The notes: generated by a model from the letters alone, not told the origin. A DNA stretch of 64,000 bases from Ectothiorhodospiraceae bacterium (GCA_020831885.1 JAFIFU010000001.1:248001-312000), one strand, 5' to 3'. Counted from the first letter of the stretch, positions 9,286-19,324 are shown. Program-made: numbers and translations.

Positions 9286-9326
9286 GGCCGGGAGGCTGGC
9301 CGCTGCGGTGACCCCGCCTCCCGGCC
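9286..9326. terminator. Hairpin between convergent KamA-like and efflux genes
   Basis: A perfect 10-base inverted repeat: GGCCGGGAGG at 9286-9295 and CCTCCCGGCC at 9317-9326. It starts five bases after the KamA-like stop and lies between converging transcripts. There is no clear U-tract on either strand, so it may terminate both directions weakly or protect mRNA ends. Confidence 0.5.
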
Positions 9327-9395
9327 TGGCGGCGCCCGGCCCGCCGGGGTGGATCCGCTGCCCGGTGGGCCAGGGCTGGCCCTTGCAGGCGGTGG

Positions 9396-11006
9396 CTACC
9401 GCAGAATCACCTCGGTATGGCCGGGTGCGGCAATCCCGCGGCGCATGAGCAGCGTCCCGCTCTGCCGGTACAGGTCGATCAGGGCCAGACGGTAGGCCAC
9501 CATGGTTTCCACTTCCTCCAATCTGCTTTCCAGGAGGTCCCGCTGTGCCTGGGCCACGTTCAGTGCCGTGGTGGCGCCCACGCGGAAGCGGGCTTCCTCG
9601 GCCCGCAGCACCTCCTGCTGCAACGCCCGGGTGGCCCGGGTTGCCGTGATCTGCTGTCGGCTGCGTTCCACTTCCAGCCAGGCGACGCGCACGTCCAGTG
9701 CCGCCAGCTGGGTCATGTTGGCCACGCTTTCCACCGCCTGCTGGCGGCCCAGCTCGGCACGCTGCTGTGTGGCCCGGGGGGCACGGTTGCCCAGCGGGGC
9801 CTCGAAGCGGAGGCCGGCCTGCAGATCATAGCCGGGGCCGTCCATGTCCCGGGCGGCGGCGCCGAAGGAGTCGGCGTAGCCGGATTTCCCCAGCGTGAGA
9901 AAGAGATCCAGTCTGGGTAGCAGGCCGTTCCGGGTCTGCACAACCTCCAGTTCACCCCGCTGCACCCGCAGGCGTGCCTCGTTCAGGTCCGGTCGCAGAC
10001 GCTGCGCCAGCAGCAGGTAGGCGGTGACATCATCCTGGGGCAGTTCCGGCAGTTCCGGCTCATCCAGCGGTTCCAGGGGTTGGTCCCAGTCACTACCCGG
10101 CGGGTTCATCAGCCGGAGCAGTTCAAGCCGTCCACGTTCGCTCTGGCTCTGGGCATTGATCAGTCCCTGGCGGCGCAGGGCCACCTCGGCCCGGGCCGCC
10201 GTCTCCTCGGTTTCCGGCAGATCACCCACCTCGATGCGGCGCAGGGTGTCGTTCAACTGCCGTTCCGCCACCGACAGGGCCTCCTGGAAAATCCGGGTGC
10301 GCTGCCGCGCCAGGACATACTCCCAATAGGCGGTTTCCACGTCGGAGACCAGTGCCTCCGAGAAGCCGCGCAGCTCGTAGATGGAGGCTTGCGTGTCCAG
10401 CCGGGCCTGGCGTAGCTGGGCCAGGTTGGATTCGATGCTGGCACCACGTAGCAGGGCCTGGGTCAGGCTGAGCCCGGCCCGCGTATCGTACTGTTCCACG
10501 GCCCGGTTGGAATCCCGGCGCACGCCGGCCAGGCTGAGCTGAAGCTCGGTGCCGGTGGGGAGTTCCTGGCGGATGCCCAGCTCCAGCCGCTCCGTTTCGG
10601 AGCGTTGCTGGAACGGCTGCTGGTCGGTTTCCACCGGCTGACGCACCGTGCGATCGCGCCCGACGGAGAGTTCGCCGAACAGGGCGGGATCGAAGCGGGC
10701 GCGTTCCACGGCTTCGAAAGTGCCGGCCATGACAGGCTCCAGTTGCTGGACGTTCAGGGAGCGGTTGTGGCGCAGGCTGAGGAAGACCGCGTTCTCCACC
10801 GTCAGTGCCAGCGGTTCATGCCGCTGGGGGCTCTCGTCCGGGCGCCAGTCGGCGGGCAGTTGAAGGTCCAGGCCGGTGGCCATGCGACCGCTGCCGGGGA
10901 CCATGGGGTCCAGACTGTCCACGTCCGGGTCCGCTGCGGACAGGGGCTGGCACAGGGTGAGCAGGATGGCGGCAAGCGGTATCAGCGCAGGGCGGTGTCC
11001 GGTCAT
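9396..11006 (-). CDS. TolC-family outer-membrane efflux channel
   Basis: A 536-residue protein with an N-terminal signal sequence (hydrophobic run ending PLSAADP, about residues 8-25) and two TolC/OEP repeats rich in long amphipathic helices. These form the outer-membrane barrel and periplasmic tunnel. Segments such as LSLTQALLRG and the repeated RAEVALRRQ-type helices fit the family. It is the last gene of a three-gene operon and overlaps the permease gene by four bases (ATGA), which points to an exit duct for that pump. Confidence 0.87.
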   Translation of the reverse strand: MTGHRPALIPLAAILLTLCQPLSAADPDVDSLDPMVPGSGRMATGLDLQLPADWRPDESPQRHEPLALTVENAVFLSLRHNRSLNVQQLEPVMAGTFEAVERARFDPALFGELSVGRDRTVRQPVETDQQPFQQRSETERLELGIRQELPTGTELQLSLAGVRRDSNRAVEQYDTRAGLSLTQALLRGASIESNLAQLRQARLDTQASIYELRGFSEALVSDVETAYWEYVLARQRTRIFQEALSVAERQLNDTLRRIEVGDLPETEETAARAEVALRRQGLINAQSQSERGRLELLRLMNPPGSDWDQPLEPLDEPELPELPQDDVTAYLLLAQRLRPDLNEARLRVQRGELEVVQTRNGLLPRLDLFLTLGKSGYADSFGAAARDMDGPGYDLQAGLRFEAPLGNRAPRATQQRAELGRQQAVESVANMTQLAALDVRVAWLEVERSRQQITATRATRALQQEVLRAEEARFRVGATTALNVAQAQRDLLESRLEEVETMVAYRLALIDLYRQSGTLLMRRGIAAPGHTEVILR

Positions 11007-14000
11007 GTCGCAGGTTCCTGGGCTGCGGGTTTGTGCATCCGGTCGCGGTGAACCAGCGTGTACAGCGCCGGAATGAGAAGCAGCGTGATCACCGTGGAGC
11101 TCAGCAGGCCGCCGATCACGGCCCGGGCCATCGGTGCCTGGGCCTCGCCACCCTCACCCCAACCCAGGGCCAGCGGCATCAGCGCCAGGATGGTGGTGAG
11201 CGAGGTCATCAGGATGGGGCGAAGGCGCCGGCGTGCGGCTTCCATCACCGCATCCCGGACCGATGCGCCGTCGCCCCGGTGAAGACGCGCACTCTGGTCC
11301 ACCAGGAGAATAGCGTTGTTGACCGCGATGCCCACCAGCATGATGCAGCCGATCAGGGACTGGACGTTGAGCGTGGTGCCGGTGACCAGGAGCATGAGCA
11401 CCACGCCGATGGCGGCCAACGGCACCGCGAACATGACGATGAGGGGGTCGCGGAGCGATTCGTACAGGCTGGCCATGACCATGTAGACCAGCGCCGCCGC
11501 CAGCAGCAGGGCCAGGCCCAGCTCGCTGAAGGCCGCTTCCTGTTCCTCATAGTCCCCGGCGAAGGTCAGATCCACGTTGCGGGGCAAGGGGAGTTCCGCC
11601 AGGCGCGCCCGTGCGTCGGTCACCACCGAACCGAGATCACGCCCGGCAATGTTGGCGGAGACGGTGTTCATTCGCTGCTGCTCCTTGCGGAAAATCTGGA
11701 TCGGCCCAGTGCCCGTCTCGAAGCGCACGAGATTCCGAAGTGCCACCGGTTCGCCGTTGCGGCCGGGCAGGGTGAGGTTGAGAATATCGTCGAGATCCAT
11801 CTGTTCGGCGTCCCGTAACTGGACCCAGATGCGGTGTTCGCTGCCCGCGTCCCGGAATTGTCCCGCGCTGCTGCCGGCAATGGCGGTTTCCACGGTCCGG
11901 GCCACGTCCGCCACGCTCACTCCCAGGTCCGCCGCCCGACGGCGGTCGATCCGGAGCAGTTGCTGGGGCATGCCTTCCTCCCGGGCCAGGCGCACATCGG
12001 TGATGCCATCCACGTCCCGCAGCAGCGCGGCCACGTCGGCGGACAGCCGATCCAGCACATCCAGCTCGAAGCCGCGCACCTCCACGGCCAGTCGTTCGCC
12101 TTCCTCGGTTCCCAGGCCGCGCATCACCATGCCCTGGCTGGCACGCACCCGCACCGTGGTGCCCGGGATCCCGGCAAGCACCGGGCGCAGCGCGGCGGCG
12201 ATCTGTTCACTGGAGCGGCTGCGGCGGTCCAGACCGTATAACTGGATCTGGATCGCGGCGGTCGCGGGGGACGAAGCACGGAAGCCGGAGGCGCCGACGC
12301 TGACGATCATGTGCTCGGTTTCCGGAACCGCGTCCCGGAGCAGTGTCTCGATGTGTCGCACACGCTGGTCCAGCACATCCAGGCGCGTACCGGGTTCCAT
12401 CTCGATGGAGATGCGCAGTTCGCCCTCATCCGTGGGGGGCATGAACTCGCTGCCCAGGTGCGGCACCAGGGCGAGGGCTCCTATCAGCGTCAGGGCTCCC
12501 AGCCCCAGGGCCGACGCCCGGTGGTTCAGGGTCCAGCCCAGCGCTCGCTGATGCACGTCTTCCAGTCGTTGCACGATGGTTCCACAGGCGCCTGCAAGCC
12601 GCCGGATTGGCGAGGGAGGAGGGTGTCGGCGCTCCCCCCACCGGGCCATCAGCATGGGCACCAGGGTGAGCGCAACCAGCAGGGAGCAGAACAGGGCGAA
12701 GGCCACCACGAAGGCCAGTTGCCGGAACAGGACGCCGGCCAGTTCCTGGGCAAAGAACATGGGTAGAAAAATGGCCATGGTGGTGAGTGTGCTGGCAATC
12801 ACCGCGGGGGTCACCTCTCCGGTGCCGCTCACGGCGGCCGCATTCGCCGTTGTGCCGCGTTCGCTGCGGTGGCGGGTAATGTTCTCGATCACCACAATGG
12901 CATTGTCCACCATCAGACCCACACCCAGGGCCAGACCGCCAAGCGTCATGAGGTTCAGCGTGAAACCACCGAAGTGAATCAACATGAACGTGGCGATGAC
13001 CGAAACGGGGATGGCGGTGGCCGCCACCAGTGTGCTGCGAATGCTGCGCAGGAAGAACAGCAGCACCAGAACGGCCAGTGTGCCGCCGTAGAGGATGGAG
13101 CGGCTGACGTTGGCGATGGAGCGCTCGATGAAGCGGGCGTTGTCCACGGCGGCCACGATGTTGAACTGTGGGAAATCCCGGTTCAGGCTGGCCAGCTCAC
13201 GCTTGACCGCGTCCGCCACCTGGACGGTGTTGGCGTCCGACTGTTTGCGGACCGCCAGGCGCACACCCGGCTCGCCGTTGAGGCGGATGATGCGCGTGAT
13301 CCGCTGGTGTGTGTCGCGAATCCGGGCCACCTGATTGAGGTGGATCGGGGCGCCGTCGCGCACGTCCAGAACGGTGGCGCCGACCTCCTCCAGGCTGCGG
13401 AACTCCCCCGGGGTGCGCAGGCGCACGTCGAAGCGCCCGGCCTGGATCTCCCCCGCCGGCACCACCACATTGGCGTCCCGGATGGACTGGCGGATGCTGT
13501 CCAGTCCCAGTCCGAAGGCCAGCAGGCGGTCCATATCCACCTCCACCCGGATCTCCCGCTCCAGGCCGCCCCAGACGTCCACCGCGGCCACGCCCGGAAC
13601 CCGCTCCAGGCGCGGCCGAATGCGGTCATCAATGATCTGGCGGGCCTCGATGGGGTCCAGTTGACTGGACACGCCCAGCAGCAGGATGGGCGCCATGGCG
13701 GTATCGAATTTTCGCACCCGCGGGCGGTCGGCCTCATCCGGCAGGTTGCCGATAATCCGGTCCAGGCGATCTCGGACCTCGTTTGTGGCCTCATCCAGGT
13801 TCGTACCCCAACTGAACGAGACCCGCACATTGCTGTTGCCCTCGGAGGAGGTGGAACTGACTTCCTCCACGCCGGGAACGGCCGACACCGCCTCCTCCAC
13901 CGGGCGGGTGATCAGTTGTTCCACCTCCTCCGGGCCGGCGTTTTCATAGCTGGTGGTGACAGTCAAGGTGGGATAGGTGATGTCCGGCAGCAGATCGATG

Positions 14001-14098
14001 GGCAGGCGGCCCAGTGCGAACACCCCCAGGGTCACCACGATCAGCGTGATCATGGAGGTGAAGACCGGCCGGCCGACGGTGTAGCCGGCGATGTTCAT
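11003..14098 (-). CDS. RND efflux permease (HAE1/AcrB-like)
   Basis: A 1031-residue inner-membrane RND transporter with the standard plan: one helix, a large periplasmic loop, helices 2-6, one helix, a second large loop, helices 8-12. In TM4 the family's acidic pair reads [10 protein letters not shown], so the first aspartate is kept and the second position is Asn. Proton-driven export of hydrophobic or amphiphilic compounds, or of lipid-like molecules, is expected; the substrate is unknown. It overlaps both the adaptor and outer-membrane genes by four bases, giving tight translational coupling. Confidence 0.9.
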   Translation of the reverse strand: MNIAGYTVGRPVFTSMITLIVVTLGVFALGRLPIDLLPDITYPTLTVTTSYENAGPEEVEQLITRPVEEAVSAVPGVEEVSSTSSEGNSNVRVSFSWGTNLDEATNEVRDRLDRIIGNLPDEADRPRVRKFDTAMAPILLLGVSSQLDPIEARQIIDDRIRPRLERVPGVAAVDVWGGLEREIRVEVDMDRLLAFGLGLDSIRQSIRDANVVVPAGEIQAGRFDVRLRTPGEFRSLEEVGATVLDVRDGAPIHLNQVARIRDTHQRITRIIRLNGEPGVRLAVRKQSDANTVQVADAVKRELASLNRDFPQFNIVAAVDNARFIERSIANVSRSILYGGTLAVLVLLFFLRSIRSTLVAATAIPVSVIATFMLIHFGGFTLNLMTLGGLALGVGLMVDNAIVVIENITRHRSERGTTANAAAVSGTGEVTPAVIASTLTTMAIFLPMFFAQELAGVLFRQLAFVVAFALFCSLLVALTLVPMLMARWGERRHPPPSPIRRLAGACGTIVQRLEDVHQRALGWTLNHRASALGLGALTLIGALALVPHLGSEFMPPTDEGELRISIEMEPGTRLDVLDQRVRHIETLLRDAVPETEHMIVSVGASGFRASSPATAAIQIQLYGLDRRSRSSEQIAAALRPVLAGIPGTTVRVRASQGMVMRGLGTEEGERLAVEVRGFELDVLDRLSADVAALLRDVDGITDVRLAREEGMPQQLLRIDRRRAADLGVSVADVARTVETAIAGSSAGQFRDAGSEHRIWVQLRDAEQMDLDDILNLTLPGRNGEPVALRNLVRFETGTGPIQIFRKEQQRMNTVSANIAGRDLGSVVTDARARLAELPLPRNVDLTFAGDYEEQEAAFSELGLALLLAAALVYMVMASLYESLRDPLIVMFAVPLAAIGVVLMLLVTGTTLNVQSLIGCIMLVGIAVNNAILLVDQSARLHRGDGASVRDAVMEAARRRLRPILMTSLTTILALMPLALGWGEGGEAQAPMARAVIGGLLSSTVITLLLIPALYTLVHRDRMHKPAAQEPAT

Positions 14099-15270
14099 TG
14101 CCGGGCCCCGTTGTCGCCGGGAATGCTGACCCGTCCCCCGTCGGCCAGCAGATGCTGTCCCAGCGTCACCACCCGGCCCTCCAGCGACGGTTGGCGGATC
14201 TCCACGTAATCGTCCTCGCGCAGTCCCGTTTCCACCGGCACCCAGCGGGCCGTGTCGGCCTCATGTGCCACCAGGAACACGCCGCGCCGTCCGTCCCGCT
14301 CCACCAGGGCGTCCAGGGGAATGCGCTGGGCCCGGTCCCGGGCATCCACCTGGATGCGTGCCTGAACGAACATCCCGGGCTTGAGCAGGCCGTCAACGTT
14401 GGGAACCCGGATCTCCACCCGCGCCTGACGGGAAGCCTCACGGAAGACAGGGGCCAGCCGCTGGATCTCGCCTGCAAACCGCCTGCCGGGCAGGGCATCG
14501 CTGGTGATCTCCGCCGCCTGACCGGTATGGAGTCTCATGTAGTCGGCCTCGGTGGCGAAGACCACCGCCCGCAGCGGATCCAGGGCCACCAGGGAGACAA
14601 TGGGATTGTTGGCCTGCAGGATGGTGCCTTCGTCGGCGTAGCGTTCCGCGACAAGCCGCGTGTCGTCGGCTCCCTGCCAGGTGGCGCGCACGGTGGTGTA
14701 GGACAGGCGGATTTCCGCCGTGCGGAGGGCGGCTTCCCGTTGTGCGATCTGGGAGCGGGCCAGGTCCACCCGGGCCTCGTGGGCCCGGACATCGGTGGCC
14801 GCGGCATCCAGCTCCGCCTGGGATGCGACGCGCTGCTCCCGTAGTTCCTGTATCCGGCCCAGGGAGCGCCGCGCCGCTTCCAGGGAAGCCTCTGCCTCCG
14901 CCAGGTTGGCCCGTGCCACGGCCAGTTCGGCACGGGCCTGGGCCAGATCCTGGGTGACTTCCTCATCGTCCAGTCTGGCGATGACCTGACCCCGCTCCAC
15001 CGTGTCCCCCAGATCCGCCAGCAGCTCCTCCAGGCGCCCGCCGATGCGTGTTGAAACATCGAACTGGGCCGCCGCCGTCAGCGAGCCGGTGAAACTGGTC
15101 CACTGGCGGATGGGGCCGTGGCTGACCGGCGCCACCTCCACTGCCACCGCCCGTTGCTGGCCGGTGAGTGCCGGGCCGGTGATTTCCCCCACCTCATCGC
15201 CGTGGAGCCACCACCAGCCGGCGCCCGCGATGATCGCCACAGCCAGTACAAGCCACGCCAGTCTGCTCAT
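14095..15270 (-). CDS. RND efflux periplasmic adaptor (membrane fusion protein)
   Basis: A 391-residue HlyD/AcrA-type adaptor. An N-terminal membrane anchor (about residues 4-24) is followed by a barrel-sandwich/lipoyl half-motif (SLTAAAQFDVSTRIGG), a long alpha-hairpin rich in E/A/R (about residues 95-165), then beta-barrel and membrane-proximal domains. The frame stays open far upstream, but that extension has no family character. ATG 15270 begins just before the anchor helix and is the sensible start. It is first in the operon and overlaps the permease start by four bases. Confidence 0.88.
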   Translation of the reverse strand: MSRLAWLVLAVAIIAGAGWWWLHGDEVGEITGPALTGQQRAVAVEVAPVSHGPIRQWTSFTGSLTAAAQFDVSTRIGGRLEELLADLGDTVERGQVIARLDDEEVTQDLAQARAELAVARANLAEAEASLEAARRSLGRIQELREQRVASQAELDAAATDVRAHEARVDLARSQIAQREAALRTAEIRLSYTTVRATWQGADDTRLVAERYADEGTILQANNPIVSLVALDPLRAVVFATEADYMRLHTGQAAEITSDALPGRRFAGEIQRLAPVFREASRQARVEIRVPNVDGLLKPGMFVQARIQVDARDRAQRIPLDALVERDGRRGVFLVAHEADTARWVPVETGLREDDYVEIRQPSLEGRVVTLGQHLLADGGRVSIPGDNGARQ

Positions 15271-15410
15271 GTTCCGTCCCACCCGACTTCCGCCCGGCGG
15301 CACGAGGCGCGCGCCGGAATGATTCCACCGGGGATCATGATGCCACAGCCCGGGGCCGCCCCCGGGGCCTGGCGCGACGGTTTTGCATTTCTTTACGGTA
15401 GGGGTGTCTG

Positions 15411-16016
15411 TCAGGCGGGTTCGGCGGCCCCGTTCCGCCTGACCAGTCGGTATCCCTGTTCCTGAAACCCGGCTTCGTGGGGTACGGTGAAATCGGCCTG
15501 CTCGGGCCATACCCACTGGTCCGCCGTGAACAACTCCCGCCGCATCTCTGTCAGGTCGCAATGCCAGGGCGGACCATTGCGCCACGGTGTTTGAGCGAAC
15601 AACGCATACAGCGTGCCGCCGGGCTTCAGCCAGCGGTGCAGGCGTTCCGCATAGGCCTGACGCTGATCCTTGGTGATCGCACACAGACAGGTCTGTTCGT
15701 AGATGGCGTCGAAGGGGCGGTCGGGCTCCCATTGGAACAGGTCGTCCAGCACCAGTTCCGCATGCAGCCCCTGCCCGGCCAGGCGCTGGCGCAGGGCGTC
15801 CAACGGTGCCGGGACAATGTCCACCGCGGTGACGGCGGCGCCGTGGCGGGCCAGCCATTCCACCTCGTAGCCGCTGCCGCAACCGGGCACCAGGATGCGT
15901 TCAGGCAACCGCTCCAGCCCGCCGAACCAGTGTTGCAGCGCCGGGCTGACGTCGCCCCGGTCCCAGCCCGTTTTCTGTTCCGCCCAGCGCTGTGTCCAGT
16001 AGTTCTCGTGATTCAT
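15411..16016 (-). CDS. Thiopurine-methyltransferase-like SAM methyltransferase
   Basis: A 201-residue class I methyltransferase of the TPMT/TehB-like group. The SAM-binding motif I is VPGCGSGYEVEWLA (about residues 43-56), with motif II acid in VTAVDI and post-motif residues in YEQTCLCAI, which is typical of TPMT-family proteins. Bacterial TPMTs act on tellurite/selenite or on thiol and halide nucleophiles, and the true substrate is not evident here. It is upstream of the efflux operon on the same strand with a 140-base gap, so co-transcription is possible but not shown. Confidence 0.85.
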   Translation of the reverse strand: MNHENYWTQRWAEQKTGWDRGDVSPALQHWFGGLERLPERILVPGCGSGYEVEWLARHGAAVTAVDIVPAPLDALRQRLAGQGLHAELVLDDLFQWEPDRPFDAIYEQTCLCAITKDQRQAYAERLHRWLKPGGTLYALFAQTPWRNGPPWHCDLTEMRRELFTADQWVWPEQADFTVPHEAGFQEQGYRLVRRNGAAEPA

Positions 16017-16083
16017 GTCTCGTCCCGTAACTCTCTGCCGGAGTTGAAGTTCGCCGGCGCTGGCGTTACCCTTCGCCGGCTCA

Positions 16084-16105
16084 GGGAAACGCTGATCGCG
16101 TTCCC
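16084..16105 (-). repeat. Partial copy D of the dispersed repeat core
   Basis: On the minus strand this reads as an imperfect palindrome with arms GGGAA and TTCCC around GATCAGCG, matching the second hairpin of copies A-C. The first GC-rich hairpin is not clearly preserved. It is intergenic, upstream of miaB. Confidence 0.5.
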
Positions 16106-16124
16106 CAGCCAGCCACAGTATTGT

Positions 16125-16146
16125 CGGTGCGTCGTCTGGCGCACCG
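16125..16146. other. Small perfect hairpin upstream of miaB
   Basis: CGGTGCG at 16125-16131 pairs with CGCACCG at 16140-16146 around an eight-base loop. It ends 33 bases before the miaB start and has no U-tract. It could lie in the miaB leader or end the upstream region. Confidence 0.4.
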
Positions 16147-16179
16147 GGGTTACATCCTACCAGGGTTCGCAGCTTGCCA

Positions 16180-17544
16180 ATGACACGCCGGGTTTATGTA
16201 AAGACACACGGTTGCCAGATGAACGAGTACGATTCCGCGAAGATGGCGGACGTGCTGGGCGCCGAGCGCGGCTTCGTGCGGGTGGACACGCCCGAGGAGG
16301 CCGATCTGATTCTGCTGAACACCTGCTCCATTCGCGAGAAAGCCCAGGAGAAAGTGTTCTCGCAGCTCGGTCACTGGAAGCCGCTGAAGGATGCCAACCC
16401 GGACCTGGTGATCGGCGTGGGCGGCTGCGTGGCCAGTCAGGAAGGTGAGGCGTTGCAGAAGCGTGCGCCCTATGTGGATCTGGTGTTCGGTCCGCAGACC
16501 CTGCACCGGCTACCGGAAATGTATGACCGGGTAGTGGAAACCCACAGACCCCAGGTGGATGTCTCCTTTCCCGAGATCGAGAAGTTCGATCGCCTGCCCG
16601 AGGCCCGGGCGGAGGGCCCTACGGCGTTCGTCTCCATCATGGAAGGGTGCAGCAAGTACTGCAGCTTCTGCGTGGTGCCCTATACCCGGGGCGAGGAAAT
16701 CAGCCGGCCCTTCGACGATGTGATCGCCGAAGTGGCGGAACTGGCGGAACAGGGGGTGCGGGAGGTGACCCTTCTGGGCCAGAACGTGAACGCCTACCAG
16801 GGCGACATGGCCGATGGCACGGTGGCCGACCTGGCGCTGTTGGTGAACTTCCTGGCCGCCATCGACGGGATCGAGCGCATCCGTTACACCACCTCCCATC
16901 CGGTGGAGTTCTCCGACAGCCTGATCGAGGCCTACCGGGAGGTGCCGGAGCTGGCGGACCATCTGCACCTGCCGGTGCAGAGCGGATCGGACTTCGTTCT
17001 CAAGCTGATGAAGCGGGGCCACACCATCGACGCGTTCAAGGACAAGATCCGCCGTGTGCGGGAGATCCGCCCTGACATCAGCATCGGTTCGGATTTCATC
17101 GTGGGATTCCCCGGCGAGGACGACGAGAGTTTCGAGGAAACCATGGAGCTGGTTGAGGAGATCGGTTTCGACCATTCCTTCAGCTTCATCTACAGTCCGC
17201 GCCCGGGCACGCCGGCGTCAGAGCTGGCCGACAGCACCCCCATGGAGGTGAAGAAACAGCGTCTGCAGCGCCTGCAGGCGGCACTGGAAACCAATGCCCG
17301 GCGCATCAGCCAGGGCATGGTGGGCAGCGTACAACGTGTGCTGGTGGATGGTGTCTCCCGCAAGGACGATAATGAGATTGCGGGCCGGACCAGCAATAAC
17401 CGCGTCGTGAATTTCCCCGGTCACCGCCGGCTGATCGGACATTTTGTCAGGGTACGTATTACCGAGGCCATGCCGCATTCGCTGCGCGGCGAACTGGTGG
17501 AGCTGGACGACGACCGGCTTGATGCCGACGCCGCCACCGCCTGA
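16180..17544 (+). CDS. miaB: tRNA-2-methylthio-N6-dimethylallyladenosine synthase MiaB
   Basis: A 454-residue methylthiotransferase that adds a methylthio group to i6A37 of tRNAs reading codons that start with U. It has both cluster sites: N-terminal cysteines C12 ([11 protein letters not shown]), C49 and C83, and the radical SAM triad C157, C161, C164 (CSKYCSFC). A C-terminal TRAM domain runs from about residue 380. A TTG two codons upstream (16174) is possible; ATG 16180 gives the family's normal N-terminus. It heads the conserved miaB-ybeZ-ybeY-ybeX-lnt block. Confidence 0.95.
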   Translation: MTRRVYVKTHGCQMNEYDSAKMADVLGAERGFVRVDTPEEADLILLNTCSIREKAQEKVFSQLGHWKPLKDANPDLVIGVGGCVASQEGEALQKRAPYVDLVFGPQTLHRLPEMYDRVVETHRPQVDVSFPEIEKFDRLPEARAEGPTAFVSIMEGCSKYCSFCVVPYTRGEEISRPFDDVIAEVAELAEQGVREVTLLGQNVNAYQGDMADGTVADLALLVNFLAAIDGIERIRYTTSHPVEFSDSLIEAYREVPELADHLHLPVQSGSDFVLKLMKRGHTIDAFKDKIRRVREIRPDISIGSDFIVGFPGEDDESFEETMELVEEIGFDHSFSFIYSPRPGTPASELADSTPMEVKKQRLQRLQAALETNARRISQGMVGSVQRVLVDGVSRKDDNEIAGRTSNNRVVNFPGHRRLIGHFVRVRITEAMPHSLRGELVELDDDRLDADAATA

Positions 17545-17565
17545 ACCCGGGCCTCAGGAGCAGTC

Positions 17566-18540
17566 TTGAACAGCGAACACCCCGATTCCCTGGATTTCAC
17601 CCTGGAACCTGCCGACAACCAGCGGCTGGCCAATCTCTGCGGACAGTTCGATGAAAACCTGCGCCAGGTGGAGCGCCGGTTGGGGGTGGAGATCTCCAAT
17701 CGGGCGCACCGCTTCCGCGTGATCGGCGACACGCCGGCGGTCAAGGCCGCCGAGGCGGTGCTGCAGGCGCTCTATCGGGCCACCGCCACCGAGGAACTGT
17801 CGCCGGAGGAAGTGCATCTCCATCTGCAGCATTCCGGGGTGGAGGCCCGCATGCAGGTCGAGCGGCCCGTTCCGCAGGAGGTGGTGGTCCGCACCCGGAA
17901 GGCGGAGATCCGGGGTCGGGGACCGAACCAGCAGACCTACCTGCAGAATATTCTGAGCAACGACCTGAACTTCGGCATCGGCCCCGCCGGTACCGGAAAG
18001 ACCTACCTGGCGGTGGCCGCCGCCGTGCACGCGCTGGAGACGGAGCAGGTGCGCCGCCTGGTGCTGGTGCGCCCGGCGGTGGAAGCGGGCGAGCGGCTGG
18101 GCTTCCTGCCCGGCGACCTGGCCCAGAAGGTGGATCCGTACCTGCGTCCGCTGTACGACGCCCTGTTCGAGATGCTGGGCTTCGAGCGGGTGGGCAAGCT
18201 CATCGAACGCAACGTGATCGAGGTGGCTCCGCTGGCGTACATGCGCGGTCGCACACTGAACAGTTCGTTCATTATTCTTGACGAGGCGCAGAACACCACC
18301 CTGGAACAGATGAAGATGTTCCTCACCCGGATCGGTTTCGGCTCAACGGCGGTGGTCACCGGTGATGTGACCCAGGTGGATCTGCCCCGGGGCACGCCCT
18401 CGGGCCTGCGTCAGGCCATCGAGATCCTCAAGGACGTGGATGGGGTGAGTTTCACGTTCTTCACGGCAGCCGATGTGGTGCGCCACCCTCTGGTGCAGCG
18501 CATTGTGCAGGCCTATGAACGGCATACCACGGAAAACTAG
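17566..18540 (+). CDS. ybeZ: PhoH-family ATPase YbeZ
   Basis: A 324-residue PhoH-like protein with an N-terminal KH-like segment, the Walker A motif GPAGTGKTYLA (from about residue 138) and a Walker B segment IILDEAQNTT. YbeZ proteins are RNA-associated ATPases working with the endoribonuclease YbeY. The start is TTG 17566, five bases after AGGAG (17556-17560); no better in-frame start exists. It follows miaB by 21 bases. Its stop is directly followed by a large inverted repeat before ybeY. Confidence 0.93.
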   Translation: MNSEHPDSLDFTLEPADNQRLANLCGQFDENLRQVERRLGVEISNRAHRFRVIGDTPAVKAAEAVLQALYRATATEELSPEEVHLHLQHSGVEARMQVERPVPQEVVVRTRKAEIRGRGPNQQTYLQNILSNDLNFGIGPAGTGKTYLAVAAAVHALETEQVRRLVLVRPAVEAGERLGFLPGDLAQKVDPYLRPLYDALFEMLGFERVGKLIERNVIEVAPLAYMRGRTLNSSFIILDEAQNTTLEQMKMFLTRIGFGSTAVVTGDVTQVDLPRGTPSGLRQAIEILKDVDGVSFTFFTAADVVRHPLVQRIVQAYERHTTEN

Positions 18541-18644
18541 TGTCCCGTAACACAGGCTCGTTACCTTTGTGGGGTCCCGTCCGCGTTCCGGCCAAGGCGG
18601 CGGCTCCCCCGCTCACAAGGACAACGAACCTGAGTTGCGGGACA
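18541..18644. repeat. 104-base element with 31-base imperfect inverted repeats
   Basis: Left arm 18541-18571 (starting TGTCCCGTAACACAGG) and the reverse complement of right arm 18614-18644 agree at 25 of 31 positions around a 42-base centre. It begins at the base after the ybeZ stop and separates ybeZ from ybeY, which are usually closely spaced. It resembles a small non-autonomous palindromic element; no transposase or target duplication is seen. Confidence 0.65.
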
Positions 18645-18703
18645 CGGGGCAGGACGCGCAAGTTGATCGCGTTCCCGGTTCAGTTCAGCGCGACCTGCAG
18701 GCC

Positions 18704-19165
18704 ATGATCCTCGATCTGGACGTTCAATACGCCTCCGAAGCCCCCGGACTCCCCGACGAGGCCGCATTCCGCCGATGGGCTGAAGCCGCGCTGTCCGGTC
18801 GTGGGGGGCACGCCGCGCTGGTCATTCGTCTGGTGGACGAGGACGAGGGGCGTGCCCTCAACCGCGATTACCGTGGTAAGGACTACGCCACCAACGTGCT
18901 GTCCTTTCCCTTTGAGCCGCCGCCCGGGCTGGAACTCCCCATCCTCGGTGATCTGGCCATCTGCGTCCCGGTGGTGCTGAGGGAGGCCGCCGGGCAGGGC
19001 AAGGCGCCGGATGCCCACTGGGCGCATCTCACGGTGCACGGCATTTTGCACCTGCTGGGCTATGATCATCAGGAGGACGCGGAAGCGGAGGAGATGGAGG
19101 TACTGGAACGACGGGTGCTGGCGGCACTGGGTTTTCCGGATCCCTACGGTCAGAATCCCCTGTAG
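18704..19165 (+). CDS. ybeY: Endoribonuclease YbeY
   Basis: A 153-residue single-strand-specific metalloendoribonuclease used in 16S rRNA 3' maturation and 70S quality control. The zinc ligands are in [11 protein letters not shown], with H112, H116 and H122. The substrate-binding [15 protein letters not shown] segment is also present. The frame is open further upstream, but that part runs through the inverted-repeat element and is not conserved. ATG 18704 gives the normal YbeY length. Confidence 0.94.
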   Translation: MILDLDVQYASEAPGLPDEAAFRRWAEAALSGRGGHAALVIRLVDEDEGRALNRDYRGKDYATNVLSFPFEPPPGLELPILGDLAICVPVVLREAAGQGKAPDAHWAHLTVHGILHLLGYDHQEDAEAEEMEVLERRVLAALGFPDPYGQNPL

Positions 19166-19284
19166 TATGCTCAAGACACCGTGCCCGGAGGCGTCCCGCC
19201 CGAGGCACCGTGGTTCCCAAACCGGATTCATCATCGGTAGTGGAGGCTGCTAGACTGTTCCGGCTTCGGCACACAAGTGATCAA

Positions 19285-19324
19285 GCGTGAAGCGTGGGTC
19301 TCCCCGGAGATCGACGCTTCACGC
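19285..19324 (+). terminator. Long perfect-armed hairpin in the ybeY-ybeX gap
   Basis: GCGTGAAGCGT (19285-19295) pairs perfectly with ACGCTTCACGC (19314-19324), and inside them TCTCC pairs with GGAGA across a small internal loop. It is followed by CTGATTTCTT, a weak U-rich run. It ends 32 bases before the ybeX ATG, so it could attenuate read-through or structure the ybeX leader. Confidence 0.55.

Noticed and set aside
12869-14209. A 446-codon plus-strand frame opposite the RND permease
   Set aside because: It is antisense to the conserved first half of the pump, with low-complexity H/Q/G-rich translation.
15345-15375. CCCGGGG...CCCCGGG inverted repeat between the methyltransferase and adaptor genes as a terminator
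   Set aside because: The stem is short and made only of G and C runs, which occur often by chance here, and no U-tract follows in the direction of transcription.
15271-15882. N-terminal extension of the efflux adaptor protein
   Set aside because: The frame stays open, but the extra residues are non-conserved and cover the methyltransferase gene; the anchor helix starts at ATG 15270.
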